A model generated the notes under the pieces. That model had not been told where the DNA came from. It made no database searches and saw only the letters and a list, made by a program, of their open reading frames with translations. From an uncultured Paracoccaceae bacterium (GTDB lineage: Bacteria > Pseudomonadota > Alphaproteobacteria > Rhodobacterales > Rhodobacteraceae), in contig CANLDN010000009.1 in assembly GCA_947489445.1 (NCBI GenBank), positions 147,332 to 211,331 of the forward strand: a stretch of 64,000 bases of DNA. The letters run 5' to 3'. Below are positions 17,806 through 27,992 of this stretch, in pieces. A program made the translations under genes and the position numbers. Every line of letters begins with the position of its first letter. The stretch's first letter is position 1.

Positions 17806-18527
17806 CGTTACCGAGTGCTCATAAGCTTTATGCCGTGATCGAAGGCACCTGGCCTGCTGCCGCCAAGCAGGCGCTTGGCCCGTGGACGATCCGGCTTGAT
17901 GACAGCGGAAGCAGCCGGGTCAGTGCTGCAACCGCCGAACAGCCCTTTGCTGAGCCGGATGTTGCCGCCGCCGAGGTGGCGATGCGCGAGGCGGGGCAAA
18001 CCCCGCTCTTCATGATCCGGCAGGACGATGCGGCGCTTGATACAATGCTTGCTGGGCGTGGTTATGACATCAAAGACCCGGTCAACATGTATGCCGCACC
18101 AGTTGCGGCTATCGCGACCCAACGCCCCCCCCCGGTCACCACGTTCGAGGTTTGGCCGCAGCTCGCGGTTCAGGCTGAAATTTGGGCAGAAGGAGGGATC
18201 AACGCAGGTCGCCTTGCGGTGATGGATCGCGCGCGCCATCCTAAAACGACGGTTCTGGGGCGATTAAATGACCGCCCAGCAGGCACGGTCTTTGCGGGGA
18301 TTGCGGGTGATTGTGCGATGATCCATGCGTTGGAAGTCAAACCATGCTTCCGCCGCCGGGGTCTGGCCCAACACATGACCCAAGCGGTCGCCTTTTGGGC
18401 GCAAGTGAAAGGTGCGGCTTACCTGACCCTTGTGACGACGGTCGATAATGCGGCGGCCAATGCGCTCTACTCTTCCCTCGGGATGACAGTTGTGGGACAG
18501 TATCATTATCGCAGCCTGACGGAGTGA
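17802..18527 (+). CDS. GNAT-family N-acetyltransferase
   Basis: A 241-residue protein whose C-terminal half carries the GNAT fold: the acetyl-CoA binding motif VKPCFRRRGLAQHMTQA at about 182-198 and the terminal NAAANALYSSLGM segment. The N-terminal ~120 residues are less conserved and may form a degenerate second GNAT unit. Substrate unknown. The gene begins with GTG in a GTGA overlap with the stop of the cinA-like gene, so the two are translationally coupled. Confidence 0.82.
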   Translation: MTLPSAHKLYAVIEGTWPAAAKQALGPWTIRLDDSGSSRVSAATAEQPFAEPDVAAAEVAMREAGQTPLFMIRQDDAALDTMLAGRGYDIKDPVNMYAAPVAAIATQRPPPVTTFEVWPQLAVQAEIWAEGGINAGRLAVMDRARHPKTTVLGRLNDRPAGTVFAGIAGDCAMIHALEVKPCFRRRGLAQHMTQAVAFWAQVKGAAYLTLVTTVDNAAANALYSSLGMTVVGQYHYRSLTE

Positions 18528-18531
18528 TCAC

Positions 18532-19098
18532 TTGACAGACCAACCCACCGCCCTTGATCTGCCGATGGTTGATCCGCTTCCCGATGCAACACAAAAATAT
18601 TTTGATGTTTGTCAGGACAAGCTGGGAATGGTGCCGAATGTGCTGCAGGCCTATGCCTTTGATGTTGATAAGCTAAATGCGTTCACTGCACTTTATAATG
18701 ATGTGATGTTGGCTGATTCCGGTCTGTCCAAGCTGGAACGGGAAATGATTGCCGTGACTGTGTCTTCCATCAACAAATGCTATTACTGCCTGACTGCGCA
18801 TGGGGCTGCTGTGCGACAATTGTCGGGCAATCCGCAACTGGGGGAAATGTTGGTCATGAACTGGCGCGTGGCCCCTTTGGATGCCCGGCAAAGGGCCATG
18901 CTGGAATTTGCCGAACTGATGACGGTGGCCAGCGCCAAGATCGAAGAAAAAGACCGTGATGCCCTGCGTCAGGTTGGTTTTTCTGACCGCGATATCTGGG
19001 ATATCGCTGCTGTGACCGGTTTCTATAATATGAGCAACCGGATTGCCTCCGCCACGGATATGCGCCCCAACGACGATTATCACGCCCAAGCACGATGA
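18532..19098 (+). CDS. AhpD/carboxymuconolactone-decarboxylase-like peroxidase
   Basis: A 188-residue protein of the peroxidase-related (AhpD-like) family. The redox motif is C83-x2-C86-x3-H90 (NKCYYCLTAHG), the arrangement that gives thiol peroxidase activity in AhpD-type enzymes. The start appears to be TTG at 18532, 7 bases after the GGAG of the preceding gene's end; no ATG in frame fits better. It is cytoplasmic by sequence. It overlaps the following OmpA-like gene by 4 bases. The hydroperoxide substrate is not known. Confidence 0.85.
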   Translation: MTDQPTALDLPMVDPLPDATQKYFDVCQDKLGMVPNVLQAYAFDVDKLNAFTALYNDVMLADSGLSKLEREMIAVTVSSINKCYYCLTAHGAAVRQLSGNPQLGEMLVMNWRVAPLDARQRAMLEFAELMTVASAKIEEKDRDALRQVGFSDRDIWDIAAVTGFYNMSNRIASATDMRPNDDYHAQAR

Positions 19099-20027
19099 TC
19101 CGTCTGGCGCTTTGCCTTACCCTGTGTTCAACGGCGGCTTTCGCCCAGACGCTTGAGTTTCCAAGCAATGCCAACCTGCAAATTGAAACCATCAGTCCGC
19201 TCGATAGCTACGTCATGCCCATCGGTATCTGGGATCAGGGCGAGATGCCGACCGAAGTGGTTGAGGGGGAGTTGACCCAGCAAGCCTGGCGCATTGAGGC
19301 GCAGGCGCTCACCACTTTGCAACTGCTGCGACCCTTGCGCGAGCAGCTGCGGAATGATCGGTTTCGGATCATCTTTGAATGTCAAACAGAGGCCTGTGGT
19401 GGTTTTGATTTCCGATTTGGAACAGACACGCTGCCCCCGCCTGAAATGCAGATCAACATAGGTGATTTTCGTTTCTTGGCGGCCCGGCGTCTCGTGGAGG
19501 GTGGAACAGAATATATTAGCCTGTTTGTAAGTCGCACGGCGCAGGCCGGTTTTATTCAAGTAACTCGTGTCGGCCCAATCACGCAGCAAGAGCCTTTGGT
19601 TACAACGAACGCGCCGCCGCTTTTGACATCAGACCCGAACCTGTCAAATGATATTGCGGGCCAGTTGGACGCCGTGGGCCATGCCGTTCTGAATGATCTG
19701 ACCTTTGAGACCGGATCGTCGCAACTGGGTACCGACTTTTTTCCGTCTCTTCAGGCGCTTTCCGAATATTTATCAGCTTTCCCGGACCGGACAGTTGCAC
19801 TTGTCGGGCATACCGACTCTGCTGGATCATTGGAGGGCAATATCGCGCTGTCAAAGCGTCGCGCGGGGTCAGTGCTAGAACGGCTGGTGACGGATTACGG
19901 TGTCAGCCGCAACCAGCTGGATGCGGAGGGCATGGGGTATCTGTCGCCAATCGCCAGCAATCTGACCGAAGAAGGGCGCGAGGCGAACAGACGGGTCGAG
20001 GTGATCATTACATCGACTGACGAATAA
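19095..20027 (+). CDS. OmpA-family envelope protein
   Basis: A 310-residue exported protein. The signal peptide covers about 1-17 (ending AAFA before QTLEF). Residues 18-190 are a domain I do not recognise, with a cysteine pair in ECQTEACGG. The C-terminal ~110 residues are an OmpA/MotB peptidoglycan-binding domain: LTFETGSSQLG, VGHTDSAGS, SKRRAGSVLERL and ANRRVEVII. It is expected to tether the envelope to peptidoglycan. Last gene of the cinA-like operon, coupled by an ATGA overlap; the only gene of the four that acts outside the cytoplasm. Confidence 0.88.
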   Translation: MIRLALCLTLCSTAAFAQTLEFPSNANLQIETISPLDSYVMPIGIWDQGEMPTEVVEGELTQQAWRIEAQALTTLQLLRPLREQLRNDRFRIIFECQTEACGGFDFRFGTDTLPPPEMQINIGDFRFLAARRLVEGGTEYISLFVSRTAQAGFIQVTRVGPITQQEPLVTTNAPPLLTSDPNLSNDIAGQLDAVGHAVLNDLTFETGSSQLGTDFFPSLQALSEYLSAFPDRTVALVGHTDSAGSLEGNIALSKRRAGSVLERLVTDYGVSRNQLDAEGMGYLSPIASNLTEEGREANRRVEVIITSTDE

Positions 20028-20030
20028 TGA

Positions 20031-20795
20031 TCATTGCAAGCCTGATGACATCTCTGACTGGCATTTGTTTTCTGTCAAATTTTCCCAAAGCACCATGCGG
20101 GCCCGCCCGTCCGCCTTTGCGCGATAAAGCGCTTCATCAGCCTTGATGAAAAGCGAATCAAGCGAATTGTCGGAGCAGGCCATGACCGCGCCAACGGACA
20201 GCGTCACGGTCAGGTGCGCATCCAATGGGCCAGCCACAAAGGGTATGGGCTGTGTCAGCCGTTGTCCAATCACGCGGGCCTGTTGCACATTTGCATTGCT
20301 GAGGAAGATGGCGAACTCTTCGCCGCCGACCCGACCAACAACATCATCTTCGCGCAGGTTTCGTTGCAGCATGTAGGCAATGGATTTCAGGCAGATATCA
20401 CCTGCCTTATGCCCATATGTGTCGTTTATCTTTTTGAAGTTATCCGCATCCAGCAACAGCAAGGCCCCGCCTTTCGTTTGCTGCTGTCGCCATTGTGTCA
20501 TTTGAAAAAAGGTGCGGCGGTTGTTGAGGCCAGTCAGCTCATCCTTGCGCGACAGATGTGACAGTTTTCGCTGCAGTTTTATTTGTTGCAGTGCGATGAA
20601 ATAGAAAAACGCGACAAATGGCCCACCAACAAAAATGGCATGTGTGATGTAATACCCCGGATCTTGCATCATGCGCCCGTCGTAAAACGCCGCGAAGGCG
20701 ATGTTCGCCAGACCGATCAGGCTGATAAATATGATGGATCGCAGCAGGACGCCCATCTTGCTGCGTGGTTCAAGTATCCGCAATAAATGACCCAT
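20031..20795 (-). CDS. Membrane-bound GGDEF diguanylate cyclase
   Basis: A 254-residue protein with two N-terminal membrane helices (about 14-36 and 48-70) joined by a short loop, then a GGDEF domain. The active-site motif is GGEEF at 157-161, which is catalytically competent in other cyclases, and an inhibitory c-di-GMP site RxxD (REDD, 148-151) sits exactly five residues before it. It should make c-di-GMP from GTP. I chose ATG 20795 because a G-rich ribosome site precedes it; the frame also has an ATG at 20873. No EAL/HD-GYP phosphodiesterase is nearby. Confidence 0.9.
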   Translation of the reverse strand: MGHLLRILEPRSKMGVLLRSIIFISLIGLANIAFAAFYDGRMMQDPGYYITHAIFVGGPFVAFFYFIALQQIKLQRKLSHLSRKDELTGLNNRRTFFQMTQWRQQQTKGGALLLLDADNFKKINDTYGHKAGDICLKSIAYMLQRNLREDDVVGRVGGEEFAIFLSNANVQQARVIGQRLTQPIPFVAGPLDAHLTVTLSVGAVMACSDNSLDSLFIKADEALYRAKADGRARMVLWENLTENKCQSEMSSGLQ

Positions 20796-20856
20796 AACCC
20801 CCCCCCGGCCCTGATTGGGATTGTAACTACGGGGCTTCCATTGCAATTCGCTTAAT

Positions 20857-20885
20857 AAAAAAAGCGCGGCCAAGAAGGGCCGCGC
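20857..20885 (-). terminator. Rho-independent terminator of the LysR gene
   Basis: On the minus strand: an 8-base GC-rich stem (GCGCGGCC 20864-20871 with GGCCGCGC 20878-20885), 6-base loop, then a run of seven T (complement of 20857-20863). It lies 39 bases past the stop of the LysR gene. A second small hairpin (TAGGTGT / ACACCTA, 20890-20907) lies between the two. Confidence 0.85.
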
Positions 20886-20923
20886 CAGTTAGGTGTCCTA
20901 ACACCTAGGGAAAAACTGTTAGC

Positions 20924-21829
20924 CTACCAGATATCGGGCCCTTTTTCGGCAAAGGCATGCACGAGAAAATCGATGAATGCCCGTACCTTAGGCTGCGTGA
21001 ACCGGCCCGGTGGGTAGACGGCATAGATGCCTTGCGTTTCGATCGGTAGATCTGGAATGGCCTCTTCGACCAATCCGCTGCGCATTGCATCGGCGTAAAG
21101 AAAGGACGGGAGATAGGCGATGCCCAGCCCGCCGACGCATGCATTAAGAAGAGATTGCCCGTCATTCACGGTCAGCCAACCGGCCGTCCGCACCTGACGC
21201 TTTTCACCCGAAGGCGCGGTCAATTTCCAAACGGCGGAATTTGCCTGGTTGGAATAATGCAGCAATTTATGTTCGTTGAGATCGTCGATCTTTTCTGGTC
21301 TGCCGTACTGCTCAAAATAGGCGGGACTTGCGATCATCCGCTTTGTTGTCTCTGTGAGTTTGCGTGCGCGCAGGGTGCTGTCTTCCAGTTCGCCAATACG
21401 CACGGCCATGTCGAAGCCTTCAGAGATCAGTTCGACATAGCGGTTGTTCAGGACCATGTTCACGGTGATGTCGGGGAATTCGCTCAGGAATTCACCCAGA
21501 ACAGGTGACAGATGGTTCACGCCAAAATCGGTCGCCACGCTGATCCGCAACAGACCGGATGGCGCGGATTGCATAGACGTGACAAGCGCGTCGGCCTCGC
21601 CTGCGTCGTTCAAAACGCGGCGGGCGCGGTCATAATAGGCCAAGCCAATTTCGGTCGGGCTGACGCGGCGGGTTGTCCGGTTCAGAAGGCGCGCACCAAG
21701 CCGCGCCTCGAGAGAGGAAACATGTTTGGAAACGGCGGATTTTGAAATCCCCATCTTCTTCGCAGCGTCTGTGAAGCCGCCCTGGTCAACAACCGTGGCG
21801 AAGGCTTCCATTTCTGTCAGACGATCCAT
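20924..21829 (-). CDS. LysR-family transcriptional regulator
   Basis: A 301-residue LysR-type regulator with a standard N-terminal winged helix-turn-helix (MEAFATVVDQGGFTDAAKKM, then SAVSKHVSSLEARLGARLL) and a C-terminal effector domain of the CrgA-like branch (DFGVNHLSPVLGEFLSEFPD). The gene stands alone, with its own terminator downstream and a 203-base gap upstream that presumably holds its promoter. Targets cannot be assigned: the upstream neighbour fadH is on the same strand, not divergent. Confidence 0.88.
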   Translation of the reverse strand: MDRLTEMEAFATVVDQGGFTDAAKKMGISKSAVSKHVSSLEARLGARLLNRTTRRVSPTEIGLAYYDRARRVLNDAGEADALVTSMQSAPSGLLRISVATDFGVNHLSPVLGEFLSEFPDITVNMVLNNRYVELISEGFDMAVRIGELEDSTLRARKLTETTKRMIASPAYFEQYGRPEKIDDLNEHKLLHYSNQANSAVWKLTAPSGEKRQVRTAGWLTVNDGQSLLNACVGGLGIAYLPSFLYADAMRSGLVEEAIPDLPIETQGIYAVYPPGRFTQPKVRAFIDFLVHAFAEKGPDIW

Positions 21830-22032
21830 ACCCGTTCCCTAAAACTCTGTCCCTGAACACTTGTCTGGGGGTGAAATCGGGCAGGAATGGGACCAACGCC
21901 TGACAATACCGGGGTATCTGGGCACTTTGGTGATCAGCGGGAAACAGCCGATACAAGATCAGAAATCATCCAGATGCTACGCTTTTGCCTTGTTTGTAGG
22001 GCTTTTGGCTAACCTTGGGTCAATTTGAGCCA

Positions 22033-24129
<2,097 letters not shown>

Positions 24130-24133
24130 TTAA

Positions 24134-24149
24134 TGGACCGTGCGGTCAT
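24134..24149. promoter_or_regulatory. TetR-type palindrome upstream of fadH
   Basis: TGGACCG-TG-CGGTCAT contains a perfect GACCG/CGGTC inverted repeat, a pattern common for TetR-family operators. It overlaps a second palindrome CCATTAATGG (24127-24136). It lies 76 bases upstream of the fadH start. No tetR gene is in the window. The rest of the 240-base gap holds only a weak TGTGCA/TGCACA repeat (24215-24233). Confidence 0.45.
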
Positions 24150-24297
24150 TTTTGGTGTTGCGGTGGATTTGGGGCCAGATTGGCGATTGGCCAGTGACAC
24201 AGGGGTGAAACGGGTGTGCAGAGCCTATGCACAGGGCGTACACAAAGCGTGCGCACGAATGTATGCATATGCGGTCAAACACGATGCTTGCGTTAAC

Positions 24298-25416
24298 CTA
24301 TGGGCGGCAATCATAGATGATCGCGTCAAGATCAATGTCTTCCCAGTCAGCAGTGCTGAAAATTGCTGCATAATCCGGCTCATCCACCCATTTTTTCGTA
24401 AAGTCACTGATGAATTTGCCACGATCAAAGTACCAAGTGCATTCTGCCGCGTATTGAGAGTCTTGCGTTACGTCCCAGACGGTAAGTCGGCTTATAGCGG
24501 GCTCGGTCTCGTTCCAGATGAGCCTTATTTCAGTGTCATCCTTACCGTAGCCTTCCGGCTCAAAACGGGCGACGATCGTGACCTCGACAACGCCGAGCAT
24601 CCCGGGTGCGATACGTAATGCGGCCCGTTCGCCCCGCGAAGGCCCCAGATTACGCGCGATCCATGTCAGTTGTGCGGAGCCATCTGCATCCCCCATATAG
24701 ATCAGCAGGCTGGGGTTGGAGTAGGTGTTAAACAAGACCAGCCGGTCCGTGTATCCGTCATCATTCCAGTCCAGTGCCACCTCACTGGCAATCGTGTTGC
24801 CGGTGTTTATGAAGCTTTCATATGTTGCCTCAAACGGGGCGCAAGTCTCGGCCCAGAAAATATCAACAAAGCTGGCGAAGGTTGATGACGTCCAATAGCT
24901 GAGCGGGATCGGGTCGGCATCGATGACCTGCAGGTCTGATAGCGCCTCATTGCCGCCGCCAGCGAACTTTGTGATGAAATCCACGCTGCAGCCAAAGACA
25001 TTGTCCTGATGTACGGGTGGGATTTGCTCCATCTCATGGCTGTCGACAAAAAAGATGCCGTCTGCATATCGCAACATCGTTTCAGCACGCCAGAAGGTTG
25101 GGTCAAGAATTGTGCCTGTTTCGGTGACTTTGAACGTGCCGGGGTTTTCGCCAGACCCGATATCAAGACCCATATTGGGATGTGTTGGTGCGCGGGCGAA
25201 ATCAGGTGCTACAAGGATCAGGTTTGATCCCACGGCCTCTGCCGTACCTTGATAGAGCAATAGGTCGGCACGTCCGTCGATGTCGAATGACGGTTCGAGC
25301 GTTGCCCGATCGAGATATCCATCGCCATTCCAGTCAAGCAGAAGGGTGGCAATTGGATCTGCCGCCAGGGCAGATGTTGGCAGCAAGGTTGCAATCAGGC
25401 AAAGACGTGAAAGCAT
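24298..25416 (-). CDS. Secreted protein with two EF-hand-like DxNxDGYxDR repeats
   Basis: A 372-residue exported protein with a signal peptide at about 1-18 (ending TSALA before ADP). I do not recognise a named family. Two similar calcium-loop-like motifs are visible: LDWNGDGYLDRATL near residue 28 and LDWNDDGYTDRLVL near 210, each followed by a strand and a LLIYxG-type segment (LLLYQGTAE; LLIYMGDAD). The protein therefore looks like two copies of one unit, similar to FG-GAP or dockerin-like calcium loops. I chose the start at 25416, because two upstream in-frame starts fall in or beside the terminator hairpin of the preceding gene; a weak ribosome site leaves this uncertain. Confidence 0.7.
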   Translation of the reverse strand: MLSRLCLIATLLPTSALAADPIATLLLDWNGDGYLDRATLEPSFDIDGRADLLLYQGTAEAVGSNLILVAPDFARAPTHPNMGLDIGSGENPGTFKVTETGTILDPTFWRAETMLRYADGIFFVDSHEMEQIPPVHQDNVFGCSVDFITKFAGGGNEALSDLQVIDADPIPLSYWTSSTFASFVDIFWAETCAPFEATYESFINTGNTIASEVALDWNDDGYTDRLVLFNTYSNPSLLIYMGDADGSAQLTWIARNLGPSRGERAALRIAPGMLGVVEVTIVARFEPEGYGKDDTEIRLIWNETEPAISRLTVWDVTQDSQYAAECTWYFDRGKFISDFTKKWVDEPDYAAIFSTADWEDIDLDAIIYDCRP

Positions 25417-25417
25417 G

Positions 25418-25465
25418 AAAAAGGCCCGTTCCATAAATGCGTTTGCGCGCAATATGGAACGGGCC
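25418..25465 (-). terminator. Rho-independent terminator of the fasciclin gene
   Basis: A perfect 12-base inverted repeat, GGCCCGTTCCAT (25423-25434) and ATGGAACGGGCC (25454-25465), with a 19-base loop, followed on the minus strand by five T (complement of 25418-25422). It starts 25 bases past the stop of the fasciclin gene and ends just before the next gene's start, so that gene needs its own promoter or read-through. Confidence 0.8.
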
Positions 25466-25490
25466 GCCTTAATTTACCACTGCGGAATGC

Positions 25491-25982
25491 TTATGGCAGC
25501 AGCACCGCGTCGATGACGTGGATCACGCCGTTGGAGGCGATAATATCGGCAGTCGTGACGTTGGAGTCGTTGACTTTCACGCCGTTGCGGCCATCGACGT
25601 GGACGTCTGCGCCATTTACGGTGGCGACGTTCAGACGCTTACCGGCCAGCTGGTCAGATGTTACCGCACCTGGAACCACGTGATATGTCAGGATCGCGGT
25701 CAGCTGATCCTTGTTTTCTGGCAGCAGCAGGCTGTCGACCGTACCAGCGGGCAAGGCGGCGAATGCCGCATCCGTTGGTGCGAAGACGGTGAATGGGCCA
25801 TCGCCCTTGAGTGTATCAACGAGGCCCGCGGCTGTGACAGCGGCGACCAATGTGTTGAAGTTTCCATTGCTGGCGGCGATATCGACGATGTCAGGTTCTT
25901 TTTCCATCATGGGTGTACATGCGGCGATGGCGGCAACGCCTGCGGCGAGGATGGCTGACTTCAGTGCAAAACGGCGGTTCAT
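25491..25982 (-). CDS. Fasciclin-domain lipoprotein
   Basis: A 163-residue exported protein with one fasciclin (FAS1) domain. The N-terminus is positively charged and hydrophobic, with a lipobox-like AIAAC placing the lipidated cysteine at C22, so it is probably a membrane-anchored lipoprotein. FAS1 hallmarks are [15 protein letters not shown] near 65-79, [10 protein letters not shown] near 98-107 and the final [13 protein letters not shown]. Bacterial FAS1 proteins are generally associated with adhesion or envelope stress; its specific role is unknown. Monocistronic, with its own terminator. Confidence 0.9.
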   Translation of the reverse strand: MNRRFALKSAILAAGVAAIAACTPMMEKEPDIVDIAASNGNFNTLVAAVTAAGLVDTLKGDGPFTVFAPTDAAFAALPAGTVDSLLLPENKDQLTAILTYHVVPGAVTSDQLAGKRLNVATVNGADVHVDGRNGVKVNDSNVTTADIIASNGVIHVIDAVLLP

Positions 25983-26118
25983 TCGGGTAGTCCTTTCAAG
26001 TTCTTATTAACCATGTTGTTACGGCGGAAAGGGCGGACTGGTTGTCATTCTGACAATGTGTTGAAGGCGCTTTAAAAAGTCATCCAAGGCCGTTTGCCAA
26101 TCGTAGCGTTGCCCCGGC

Positions 26119-26144
26119 GTAAGGTGGGTCTTGACCCACCCTGC
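26119..26144. repeat. Dispersed palindromic repeat, copy d (best-formed)
   Basis: GTAAGGTGGGTC-TT-GACCCACCCTGC: a perfect 8-base stem GGTGGGTC (26123-26130) / GACCCACC (26133-26140). It lies between the fasciclin gene promoter and the minus-strand gene that ends at 26148. This copy best shows the symmetrical consensus. Confidence 0.65.
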
Positions 26145-26147
26145 TTG

Positions 26148-26513
26148 TCAGGTGTCATTGCAATGACGGCGAAACGCGGTTTTCAGCATGTCGACTTCGG
26201 CGCGCAACAAATCAAGCTCGGCCCGGATATCTTCGGCCAGCGCATCACCCGCCAGCAAGGCGATGCTGGCCAGTACCTGCCCCTGCGCATCGCGGATCAC
26301 GAATGTCTGCACCCCATCACTGATCAGCGTGGCCGGAATTGGCAGCTTAACATGCCAAGCATCCGCATCGCCGTCATGCTCCAGCGTCAATCCGGTCACC
26401 GGGTCGCCTTGCAATGTCACTTGCAGCGTTGGGGTTTGCGCGCCTGCGCCTTTCAGCACGCCTTCCCAGACTCCGCCCGTCAGTCGGGTTTTGGTCAGTG
26501 TCATTTGTGTCAT
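26148..26513 (-). CDS. Small conserved protein of unknown function downstream of the DUF6478 gene
   Basis: A 121-residue soluble protein, cytoplasmic by sequence. It shows a beta-rich first half (TLTKTRLTGGVWEGVL, TPTLQVTLQGDPV) and a predicted helical end (AEDIRAELDLLRAEVDMLK) that could form a short coiled coil. I do not recognise a characterised family. I chose ATG 26513; the longer frame overlaps the preceding gene extensively. It is 20 bases downstream of the DUF6478-like gene on the same strand and probably co-transcribed, so the two may act together. Confidence 0.7.
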   Translation of the reverse strand: MTQMTLTKTRLTGGVWEGVLKGAGAQTPTLQVTLQGDPVTGLTLEHDGDADAWHVKLPIPATLISDGVQTFVIRDAQGQVLASIALLAGDALAEDIRAELDLLRAEVDMLKTAFRRHCNDT

Positions 26514-26533
26514 GGGCGTTGGTCTTTCATCGC

Positions 26534-27313
26534 TCAAAGTTCGGCGCGCGGATAGCGACAGACGGTCAGGTCGCGCAGGGTGATTTGGTTCATATGCGGG
26601 TTTTCGAACATTAGATCGATCCACATCCGCTCTGCCCGTTTTTCGTTCAGTTGCGAATAACCCAGGTCGAATTCGACCATGGCGTCCGGCCCGTCAGATG
26701 GCAGTGTCAGCAGAACTTGTTCAGTATTTGGCCCATGTTTCACGTTCAGCCGTGTCAGGATCTTGATCGGTTTTTCGCACTCGATCACGGTCGCCAATCG
26801 GATCAGGTGCCGCCTTTGCAGCCCCTCGCAAGAATCGGGCGGGATTTCGATGACCAGTGATAGAAAACTGCCATCGAAAGTGAATACCTCCAGCGACAGG
26901 CCAAAGGGTGCCAGATCATCATCACGCAGGTTGCGTTGCTGGCGCAGTGATATTTCGGTTTGCTTACAGTCATGAAAAACGGTGACCTCGTCCCCGAGCT
27001 TCATCTTGTTTTGCGCAGGGGCGATACCGTGCCGCGCCAGCCCTGCGCGCCACGCTTGCGGTCGCCAGGACCAATCCGTGCCCACAGGCCGTGCAAAGGT
27101 TTTGGATCCGATGCGTGGCAGGGCCAACCGACTATCGGCAACATGGCAAATCTGCTGTAGTGGCGCGCGCAATTGTCTGGCTTGCTGCCACTGTGCCCGC
27201 AACAGCCCCAATTCCGCATGCTCCGCGCCCCGTGCCGCAGCCTTCCAGCGCGAAAGTGCGCGCTGGTGCAGCAAGCGGCCCAATACTCCGTTCGGGTTGA
27301 GTGGCATATGCAT
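26534..27313 (-). CDS. DUF6478-like protein
   Basis: A 259-residue protein resembling the DUF6478 family, known to me mainly from Rhodobacteraceae and without assigned function. The N-terminal ~60 residues are helical and basic (LHQRALSRWKAAARGAEHAELG), and the rest is rich in strands with the segment GTDWSWRPQAWR and the later SLVIEIPPDS. No signal peptide is visible. The start at 27313 has GGGA six bases upstream. It probably forms a two-gene unit with the small gene at 26148. Confidence 0.7.
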   Translation of the reverse strand: MHMPLNPNGVLGRLLHQRALSRWKAAARGAEHAELGLLRAQWQQARQLRAPLQQICHVADSRLALPRIGSKTFARPVGTDWSWRPQAWRAGLARHGIAPAQNKMKLGDEVTVFHDCKQTEISLRQQRNLRDDDLAPFGLSLEVFTFDGSFLSLVIEIPPDSCEGLQRRHLIRLATVIECEKPIKILTRLNVKHGPNTEQVLLTLPSDGPDAMVEFDLGYSQLNEKRAERMWIDLMFENPHMNQITLRDLTVCRYPRAEL

Positions 27314-27373
27314 CGCTATCCCGTTTGTGCAATCAGGTTGAGTGTGCCAAAGGCCCGTGAAGAATGAAACAAT

Positions 27374-27988
27374 TTAGACGTCAGGTGTTTCAGTTGAAAC
27401 GCTGCCGCCAGCTGCCAACAGCCCGTTGACCACCAAATTCAGCAGCCATGACCCGGTTCCGTCTTGCAAAGGCGCTGTTGCCAACCCGCGTACGGCCACC
27501 GTGACCAGCCGTCCATTGATATCTGTGAAGGCCCGCCATTCTTCGCCTTGCAGCCCGGCCATAGGAGCATCCCCGCTATCGGTGAAATGGACGGTCACAC
27601 TATTGTCCAAGGCTTGCGAGTTCAGCACCTTGATCGCGGCCGCTTCGCCGGTGGCGCTGAGCAGGACCGCCCCTGCATCGGATTCCAGCAGATCACGCAA
27701 TGCCCCCTCTGCCCCGGACACAGTGCCGCTTTGGGGTGGCCCGACTTGCACGGTCGCGACGCCCACCGCACCGGGTGCCGGATCATTGGCCCCCAAGGTG
27801 GCGCAGGGGGCCATGACTGCAAAGCCATCGCGCGGGTTGCTTGCCCTTTGGTCCACGCAATAGCCGGCCGGGGTAGTGGCCATGATCTCTCCGTCCAGCA
27901 GCGCCAAGGATCGTACAGGCTCTGCCGGGGTGCAGGCCGCGAGCCCGAACAGCCCAAGGGCTGTAAAAACACCATAGGCGCGGATCAT
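27374..27988 (-). CDS. Predicted lipoprotein of unknown function
   Basis: A 204-residue exported protein. The signal ends in a lipobox LAAC with the lipidated cysteine at C19, followed by TPAEPVRSL. The body contains two cysteines (GYCVDQRAS and APCATLG) and a conserved-looking GEEWRAFTDINGRLVTVAV stretch; I do not recognise a domain. It lies only 4 bases downstream of ilvD on the same strand, so it is likely co-transcribed although an envelope role next to amino-acid biosynthesis is unexplained. Confidence 0.75.
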   Translation of the reverse strand: MIRAYGVFTALGLFGLAACTPAEPVRSLALLDGEIMATTPAGYCVDQRASNPRDGFAVMAPCATLGANDPAPGAVGVATVQVGPPQSGTVSGAEGALRDLLESDAGAVLLSATGEAAAIKVLNSQALDNSVTVHFTDSGDAPMAGLQGEEWRAFTDINGRLVTVAVRGLATAPLQDGTGSWLLNLVVNGLLAAGGSVSTETPDV

Positions 27989-27992
27989 CTGG

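Noticed and set aside
24133..24618. 161-codon plus-strand frame starting at the TetR-like palindrome
   Set aside because: More than half of it runs antisense to the secreted protein gene, which has a signal peptide and repeated motifs; no family features were seen in this frame.
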